From CAKVLG01 sp045637805 (lineage in GTDB: Bacteria > Bacillota > Clostridia > Christensenellales > UBA1242): DNA of 64,000 nucleotides. Every line of letters starts with the position of its first letter. Position 1 is the stretch's first letter. This document shows, in pieces, positions 59,415 to 64,000 of this stretch. Location: NCBI GenBank assembly GCA_045637805.1, contig JAZUAE010000012.1, positions 62,001 to 126,000 on the forward strand, read 5' to 3'. The position numbers and the translations under genes are program-made. A model generated the notes under the pieces. It saw only the letters and a program-made list of their open reading frames with translations, had not been told where the DNA came from and did not search any database.

Positions 59415-60719
59415 ATGACTTTATCTGAGATTTTTCAAAACAAAAGAATGGGTGGTAAATTTTCTAAAGAAGAGTTGGAGTTTATTTTAACTCAGTTTGA
59501 TCGTGCAAAAATAGGTTATGATGAAATGTTTGTATTCATTTCACTTTTAAATAATTCTTATTCAGTGGACGAGTGTTATAATTTGGCTAAAATTTTGTCA
59601 GATTCAGGTGAAAAATTAAACTTGTCTAAAACGCTTGGTTTTTGTTTTGATAAGCACAGTGCAGGTGGAATTTCAGATGCAACTTCTTTTATTTATATGT
59701 CCGTGCTTTCAAGTTTAAAACTTAATGTTGTAAAATCGACAGCTAGCAACTTTGCCAGTTTTAATAATACACTCACTAGATTCTCGGCTTTTAAAGGTTT
59801 TAAACCAAACAAAAATGTGAAACAAATTAAAAATGCCATAGATGAATGTGGTGTTGGTGTTTATGAAAACACAACAAAAATAGCACCTTTGGATTTAAAA
59901 CTTTATTTGTTTGCAAAGAGATTCAATATCGAACTTGGTGTACCGTTTATTGCGGCATCTGTAATGGCTAAAAAGATTGCAGTTGGCCCAAGTGTTTTAG
60001 TTGTTGATGTTAAATGTGGTGAGGGTGCACTTGTGGCAAACCTTGCTGATGCTGAAAATTTGTCTAAAATAATAGTTGAGATAGGTAAAAGGGCTGGCAT
60101 AAAAACTGCGGTAATAATAACAAATCTTGATCAGCCGGTATCTGCAGCTGTTGGTGCTAGAGTTGAGGTTGACGAGGTTGTGCGTATGTTGTCTTATGGC
60201 GGATATGCCCATGTGTCTAATCTTTTAAATCTGTCTCGTGAAATGGTTGTTGTTGCACTTATGATTAGTGGGCTTGCTAAAACCAGGTCTGATGCAAATG
60301 ATTTATTTGACGAGGCTGTTAATTCTGGCAAGGCTCTTGACCAGTTTTACAAAATTGTCAAGGCACACGGTGGCTCTTTTAGTTCATTCATCAGGCTTAG
60401 CGACATAACTTCTGGTTACGCAACGACTTATTTTTTAGCTGAGGACGATGGATATATTCGAGATATAAATACCTATGCTGTAAACGTTGCGGGTCTAAAA
60501 CTTATGGGGGCAGGCGAAAAGTTTAAAGATGAAAATGCCGGACTTGTTTTAATGGTGCGTGAGGGCGATAGGGTTCATGAGGGTGACAAACTTGTCAGAA
60601 TTTTCTATAGCTTTGAAAATCCAAACATGATAGCTGCACGTAAAATGTTAAAACAAGCAATTTCAATAAAAAAACAAAGACACGAAGCTCACTCGTTGTT
60701 TTATAAGGTGGTAATATAA
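59415..60719 (+). CDS. DeoA-like nucleoside phosphorylase with altered active site
   Basis: A 434-residue protein with the full thymidine/pyrimidine phosphorylase fold. It aligns without gaps to E. coli DeoA over the active site (offset of four). The phosphate ligands K80, H81, S82, S91 and T119 are kept, S113 is Thr109, and S182 and K186 of the base site remain. The catalytic Arg171 is Ala167, and the SGRGLGHTGGTLDKLE signature is replaced by TASNFASFNNTLTRFS. Either substrate range has changed or it is inactive. An intact deoC follows with overlapping stop/start. The ATG at 59415 with GGAG was preferred to an upstream TTG that lies in the promoter. Confidence 0.85.
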   Translation: MTLSEIFQNKRMGGKFSKEELEFILTQFDRAKIGYDEMFVFISLLNNSYSVDECYNLAKILSDSGEKLNLSKTLGFCFDKHSAGGISDATSFIYMSVLSSLKLNVVKSTASNFASFNNTLTRFSAFKGFKPNKNVKQIKNAIDECGVGVYENTTKIAPLDLKLYLFAKRFNIELGVPFIAASVMAKKIAVGPSVLVVDVKCGEGALVANLADAENLSKIIVEIGKRAGIKTAVIITNLDQPVSAAVGARVEVDEVVRMLSYGGYAHVSNLLNLSREMVVVALMISGLAKTRSDANDLFDEAVNSGKALDQFYKIVKAHGGSFSSFIRLSDITSGYATTYFLAEDDGYIRDINTYAVNVAGLKLMGAGEKFKDENAGLVLMVREGDRVHEGDKLVRIFYSFENPNMIAARKMLKQAISIKKQRHEAHSLFYKVVI

Positions 60720-61411
60720 TGTTTGGTTTGAAAAGAAAAAAGAATGCAGATTTTGATGATATTGAATTATCTGAGCGTGATTTAAACAGATATATTGATT
60801 TTACTTTGCTTGACCCAAGAGCAGGTGACAAAGATATTGAAAATTTATGCAATATAGCTCTTAAGAATAAATACTTTTCCGTTTGTGTAAATCCTGTTAA
60901 TGTTGATCACGCAAGAAGATATATTGATAGCCGCATGAGTGGAACGATCAAACTTGTATCGGTTGTAGGGTTTCCTCTTGGTGCAAGCAGTATTGAAACC
61001 AAGGTGCTTGAGGCTAAACGCGCAATTAATGATGGCGCTGATGAGATCGATGTTGTGATTTGTATTTCAAAAGCCAAACAAGGCGATTTTGGATATATCA
61101 AAAATGAACTTTCAAGAATTGTTCGCGCAAGCAAAGGAAGAATTGTAAAAGCTATAATTGAAACTTGTTATTTTAATCGTGATGAGATTATTAAGCTTTG
61201 TAAAGTTTGTGTAAAAGCAAAAGTTGACTTTGTAAAAACTTCAACCGGATATGGTATTGGAGGCGCAACGCCTGAAGTTGTAGAACTCTTAAAACAAAAT
61301 GTCGACGGCAAATGTAGAGTGAAAGCATCTGGTGGAATTAGGACTAGAAACGATGCTTTCATAATGCTTAGAGCTGGTGCGAGAAGAATAGGTACAAGTA
61401 GGGAAATTTAA
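60719..61411 (+). CDS. deoC: Deoxyribose-phosphate aldolase
   Basis: A 230-residue TIM-barrel aldolase that splits 2-deoxyribose 5-phosphate into glyceraldehyde 3-phosphate and acetaldehyde. The general acid-base Asp in GADEIDVV, the Schiff-base lysine in DFVKTSTGYG and the second lysine in VKASGGIRT are all present. VVGFPLGASSIETK and ARRIGTS match the family. It would act on the product of nucleoside phosphorolysis, fitting the DeoA-like gene before it. Starts at the stop of that gene and ends at the start of tsaE. Confidence 0.96.
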   Translation: MFGLKRKKNADFDDIELSERDLNRYIDFTLLDPRAGDKDIENLCNIALKNKYFSVCVNPVNVDHARRYIDSRMSGTIKLVSVVGFPLGASSIETKVLEAKRAINDGADEIDVVICISKAKQGDFGYIKNELSRIVRASKGRIVKAIIETCYFNRDEIIKLCKVCVKAKVDFVKTSTGYGIGGATPEVVELLKQNVDGKCRVKASGGIRTRNDAFIMLRAGARRIGTSREI

Positions 61412-61818
61412 TGAAAAAGATATTAACAACAAATGAATCGGAAACTAAAAAAACCGCAAAATCTTATGCAAAAACACTAAAAAGTGGTGATATTGTGCTA
61501 CTTTCTGGTGATTTGGGTGCAGGAAAAACTGTTTTTTCAAAAGGGCTTATTGAAGCTCTTACTGGCGACACGGAGGTGGTAAGTCCAACATTTTCTATCT
61601 GCAATACATATAGTGGAAAGATGTCGGTTTACCATTTTGATTTGTATCGAATTGAAGATCCAAGTGAACTTGAGAATATCGGTATAATGGATATGATGTA
61701 CTCAAATGGTGTTTGTATTTTTGAGTGGGCTGAGCGCGCCGAAGAAATTTTTCCGTCCTATGCTAAAAAAGTTGTTATAAAAAAAGTTGATGAAAAAACT
61801 AGGGAGATTAGTTTGTAA
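61411..61818 (+). CDS. tsaE: tRNA threonylcarbamoyladenosine biosynthesis ATPase TsaE
   Basis: A 135-residue P-loop ATPase that supports TsaB-TsaD in making t6A37 of tRNA. Walker A is GDLGAGKT (33-40), with VSPTFSICNTY and VYHFDLYRIEDPSELENIG as family hallmarks, and IFEWAERAEE near the end. Length is typical. It shares one-base stop/start overlaps with deoC before it and tsaB after it, so the block is co-transcribed. Confidence 0.96.
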   Translation: MKKILTTNESETKKTAKSYAKTLKSGDIVLLSGDLGAGKTVFSKGLIEALTGDTEVVSPTFSICNTYSGKMSVYHFDLYRIEDPSELENIGIMDMMYSNGVCIFEWAERAEEIFPSYAKKVVIKKVDEKTREISL

Positions 61819-62396
61819 TGAAAATTCTTGGTATTTGTGCGTCTTATGGACTTCATGTATGTTTGATTGATGACGAGAAAGTTTTGTTTAACTATTCCCG
61901 TGAGGAAGAACTTAAATCTGACAATTTATTAAGCATTATTGATGAAGCTTTAGTAAAATTATCTTTAACGTTTTCAGATATAGATGTTGTAGCGACATCT
62001 GTTGGGCCAGGTAGCTTTACAGGTAGTAGAGTTGCAATCAGTTTAGTAAAAGGCTTAGTTGCTGGGCAAAATAAAAAATTAATTAGCTTTGAAACATTTG
62101 ACGCTTTTGGAAATGAAAATGTTGTGCTTAGTGGTTTTGGTAAATTTGTTTACATAAGAGATGGTGAAAATCGCGCCTGCGTCGAACTTGATTCAATTAA
62201 AAATTTCGATGGTGTAACCGACAATGAAAATATTGCGAAAACTCTTAAAATTAAAAAAGTTAAGTTTGATATGACTAGCGTTATTTTGAATAAAGCAAGG
62301 TGTGGCGAGTTTGTAAAAATAGAAGAGTTGTCTCCTGTTTATCTGCGTGCAAGTCAAGCTGAAATTGAAAGGAGTAAGAAAAATGATAGACGTTAG
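61818..62396 (+). CDS. tsaB: tRNA threonylcarbamoyladenosine biosynthesis protein TsaB
   Basis: A 192-residue ASKHA-fold partner of TsaD. The family motif SVGPGSFTGSRVAISLVKGL lies at about 56-75. The N-terminal ILGICASYGLHVCLIDD replaces the usual LAIDTS stretch, as is common because TsaB is non-catalytic. The C-terminal part is short. Sits between tsaE and rimI, the usual Firmicutes order; tsaD is not in the window. The rimI start lies inside its last codons. Confidence 0.93.
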   Translation: MKILGICASYGLHVCLIDDEKVLFNYSREEELKSDNLLSIIDEALVKLSLTFSDIDVVATSVGPGSFTGSRVAISLVKGLVAGQNKKLISFETFDAFGNENVVLSGFGKFVYIRDGENRACVELDSIKNFDGVTDNENIAKTLKIKKVKFDMTSVILNKARCGEFVKIEELSPVYLRASQAEIERSKKNDRR

Positions 62397-62814
62397 AAAA
62401 GCGACCACAGCGGATATAAAAAAGATTAATGAAATAAATATTGAGGCCTTTGAAAAAGATGTGGCAAGTGATCTTGAAAAAGTTTTAAATAATCCTGTTT
62501 ATCATGTATTTGTAGCAACCATTGATGGAGAGATTGTTGGCTTTTTTGAAATAACCATAGCTGCAACCGATTGTGAAATTGTATTTATAGCAACTAAAGA
62601 AAAGTATAGACATCAAGGTGTCGCTGACTACATGATGAGGTTTATAACAGACTATGCTAAACTAAACGGAGCGGATTCTATTTTTCTTGAGGTTGAGTCT
62701 TCAAACATTCCTGCTTGCAATCTTTATGAAAAGTTTGGATTTACGCATACTTATAAACGCGCTGACTACTACGGAAAAAATCGCAACGCTATTGTTATGA
62801 AAAAGGCGTTATAA
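62383..62814 (+). CDS. rimI: GNAT acetyltransferase RimI
   Basis: A 143-residue acetyltransferase of the RimI type (ribosomal protein S18 N-terminal acetylation in E. coli). The acetyl-CoA loop is RHQGVADYMMRFI (about 74-86), and the closing SIFLEVESSNIPACNLYEKFGF is a RimI hallmark. The ATG at 62383 has AAAGGAG at eight bases and overlaps tsaB by 14 bases. A terminator-like hairpin follows and overlaps the next gene. Confidence 0.92.
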   Translation: MIDVRKATTADIKKINEINIEAFEKDVASDLEKVLNNPVYHVFVATIDGEIVGFFEITIAATDCEIVFIATKEKYRHQGVADYMMRFITDYAKLNGADSIFLEVESSNIPACNLYEKFGFTHTYKRADYYGKNRNAIVMKKAL

Positions 62815-62840
62815 CTAAAATTTAACAATAATCATATATT

Positions 62841-62887
62841 AACAGTAGAAAAAAGGGGGAACTTGTTATTTCTACTGTTATTTTTTT
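62841..62887 (+). terminator. Terminator-like hairpin containing the start of the alpha/beta hydrolase gene
   Basis: Eleven-base-pair stem AACAGTAGAAA / TTTCTACTGTT with a 17-base loop, then A and seven T. The ribosome binding site AAGGGGGA lies in the loop and the probable ATT start at the base of the 3' arm. The T run encodes the first strand of the hydrolase. Confidence 0.7.
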
Positions 62888-63557
62888 GCACGGTTGGGGA
62901 GGAAATAAAAACAGTTTTCAAGGTGTTTCAAGCTGCATTTTTAGTAAAAATAAATGTATATGTATAGACTTTCCTGGGTTTGGAGATGAAAGCCCTCCAG
63001 GCTCTGCTTTTTCCGTGGAAGATTATGCTGCTTGGCTGCATGAGAAGCTTTTAAGTTTAAGTGTTCAAGAAAGGGTTGTTTTGGTGGGGCATTCGTTTGG
63101 TGGCAGGGTTGCAATTTGTTATGCATCGCGCTATGCGAAAAATGTCGAAAAACTTGTACTTGTGGATAGTGCAGGAATTAAGCCAAAACTAAAAATAAAT
63201 AAACTAATTAAGACAATTTGGTTTCGTTTTTGTAAAAAGTGTGCTAAAATAGGTTTGTATAAGAAAGAAAAACTTGCAAACCATGGTTCAAGCGACTGGA
63301 AAAGTTTGCCAGAAAACATGAAAGGAACTTTTGTAAAAGTCATCAAGCAAGACTTGTCTATCTTTGCTAAGCAAATATCTATTCCAACCTTGATTGTTTG
63401 GGGTGAGAAAGATAAAGATACGCCACTTTATATGGCGAAAAAATTAAATAAATTAATTTTAAATTCTAGGCTCGTGGTTTTTCGTGATGCTGGGCATTAT
63501 TCTTACCTGGATAATTTCGACGAATTTGTGAGCTTACTCAATAATTTTATAGGTTAA
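62868..63557 (+). CDS. Alpha/beta hydrolase
   Basis: A hydrolase of about 229 residues. Oxyanion loop HGWGG (8-12), nucleophile elbow VGHSFGG with Ser76, a late WGEKDKDTP with the acid, and AGHYSYLD with the catalytic His. The substrate is unknown. An ATT codon at 62868, eight bases after AAGGGGGA, gives the usual first strand STVIFLHG. The first standard start (TTG 62886) has no ribosome binding site at useful distance and would remove that strand, so I favour ATT. It lies in a terminator-like hairpin after rimI. The next gene starts nine bases after its stop. Confidence 0.8.
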   Translation: MSTVIFLHGWGGNKNSFQGVSSCIFSKNKCICIDFPGFGDESPPGSAFSVEDYAAWLHEKLLSLSVQERVVLVGHSFGGRVAICYASRYAKNVEKLVLVDSAGIKPKLKINKLIKTIWFRFCKKCAKIGLYKKEKLANHGSSDWKSLPENMKGTFVKVIKQDLSIFAKQISIPTLIVWGEKDKDTPLYMAKKLNKLILNSRLVVFRDAGHYSYLDNFDEFVSLLNNFIG

Positions 63558-63566
63558 GGAGTGTAT

Positions 63567-64000
63567 ATGAATTATTTTAACTTAATGCTTTCAACAGAAC
63601 TAAACGTTTTGCCTGCACCGCTAGGCTTTGAATCTTGGACATCGTTCTGGATGATTATGGTTGTGTCAGCAATTAATGGTGTGATGCTTTGTCTTGCTGG
63701 TTATAAGTTTATGCAAGTCATTCAACTTTCAGGATACAAAGCAAAGGGGCTATTTGCTTGGCTTAAAGAAACTAAGTGTGCACTTTGGGGAAGACTTGTT
63801 ATGCTTTCTTTCTTAAGCTGCGCGGCACTGCTTATGACAAATGTATTGCTTTCTGATTTCTTCAAATATCGCATTATGGAATACATTGGCCTTATCTTTT
63901 ATTTGGTTTTTTCGATAGTATTCATAATAAATGTTTTTTCAGTAGGGCAGAAATCTCCACTTAGATATACAAAGAGAATCTGGAGACTCATGGCTGTTAA
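63567..64000 (+). CDS. Membrane protein, N-terminal part (3' truncated); possibly membrane-fused Mur ligase-like protein
   Basis: The first 144 residues of a protein that runs off the window. AAGGAG lies before the ATG. Membrane helices lie at about 27-50 (WMIMVVSAINGVMLCLAGY), 78-100 and 108-130. The connecting part reads KFMQVIQLSGYKAKGLFAWL, and the segment ends SPLRYTKRIWRL. As I recall, some Clostridia proteins with this kind of N-terminus continue into a Mur ligase (MurF-like) domain; that continuation cannot be checked here. It is probably co-transcribed with the hydrolase. Confidence 0.6.
   Translation, partial: MNYFNLMLSTELNVLPAPLGFESWTSFWMIMVVSAINGVMLCLAGYKFMQVIQLSGYKAKGLFAWLKETKCALWGRLVMLSFLSCAALLMTNVLLSDFFKYRIMEYIGLIFYLVFSIVFIINVFSVGQKSPLRYTKRIWRLMAV

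Noticed and set aside
1..64000. Recoded TGA (alternative genetic code)
   Set aside because: Several conserved genes end naturally at TGA (DUF421 at 7888-7890, dnaG at 27270-27272, mcsA at 41269-41271), and no conserved gene contains internal TGA.
1..64000. CRISPR array, tRNA genes, insertion sequence ends or prophage genes
   Set aside because: No spaced repeats, cloverleaf sequences, transposase or integrase motifs were seen on either strand.

Overview
This is an AT-rich, gene-dense stretch (roughly one third G+C, judged by eye) of a Firmicutes-type chromosome. It carries dnaG-rpoD-trmK, ctsR-mcsA-mcsB-clpC, a long-form hpf, floA with nfeD, and many AGGAGG ribosome binding sites. Very large cell-surface proteins with Listeria-Bacteroides (InlB B) repeats, an Rnf-type operon and a low gene-to-spacer ratio suggest an uncultured gut-type Clostridia, perhaps Christensenellales-like; that placement is inference. 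TGA, TAA and TAG all act as stops. I saw no tRNA or rRNA gene, CRISPR array, insertion sequence or prophage. No gap between genes exceeds about 250 bases.

Layout. 1-2235: the end of a MacB-type ABC exporter and a small winged-helix gene. 2347-8279: uvrB-uvrA, then a DUF421/DUF4363 membrane pair. 8251-15369: a flippase (minus strand), a GNAT protein, an 1150-residue surface protein (minus strand) and a TSUP permease encoded as two halves. 15455-19736: an rnfC-D-E-A-B operon. 19888-25407: a Ppx/GppA-like HD protein, a metallopeptidase (minus strand), ogg, and nfeD-floA plus a charged membrane protein. 25467-30776: dnaG-rpoD-trmK-zinc ribbon protein and a YkvI-like transporter. 31021-39290: a 2500-residue membrane-anchored surface protein and a lipoprotein. 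39334-45391: trxB (minus strand), the CtsR-controlled ctsR-mcsA-mcsB-clpC operon with its operator, and hpf. 45429-49271: a secreted protein, a degenerate ABC ATPase, a PucR-type HTH protein, nth and obg. 49366-58492: a 1345-residue lipoprotein, yhbY-pheS-pheT and a frameshifted metallopeptidase. 58499-64000: a membrane protein (minus strand), then deoA-like-deoC-tsaE-tsaB-rimI, an alpha/beta hydrolase and the start of a membrane protein.

The most unusual object is the Rnf-type operon. It has no rnfG. RnfC has lost the glycine loop and acidic motif expected for FMN/NADH binding but keeps both 4Fe-4S motifs. RnfD lacks a normal flavinylation motif. RnfA and RnfE have lost three of the four cysteines that hold the membrane 2Fe-2S cluster. 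RnfB keeps all its cluster motifs. This looks like an Rnf scaffold that cannot use the described electron path, and it may be a different kind of complex.

Other recurring themes are enzyme folds with eroded active sites (Ppx/GppA-HD, the DeoA-like protein, an ABC ATPase), promoters whose -10 box abuts the start codon (probable leaderless mRNAs), start codons placed in or right behind terminator hairpins, and two metallopeptidases sharing HExxHxxQ plus ERDA, one broken by a one-base loss in an A tract.
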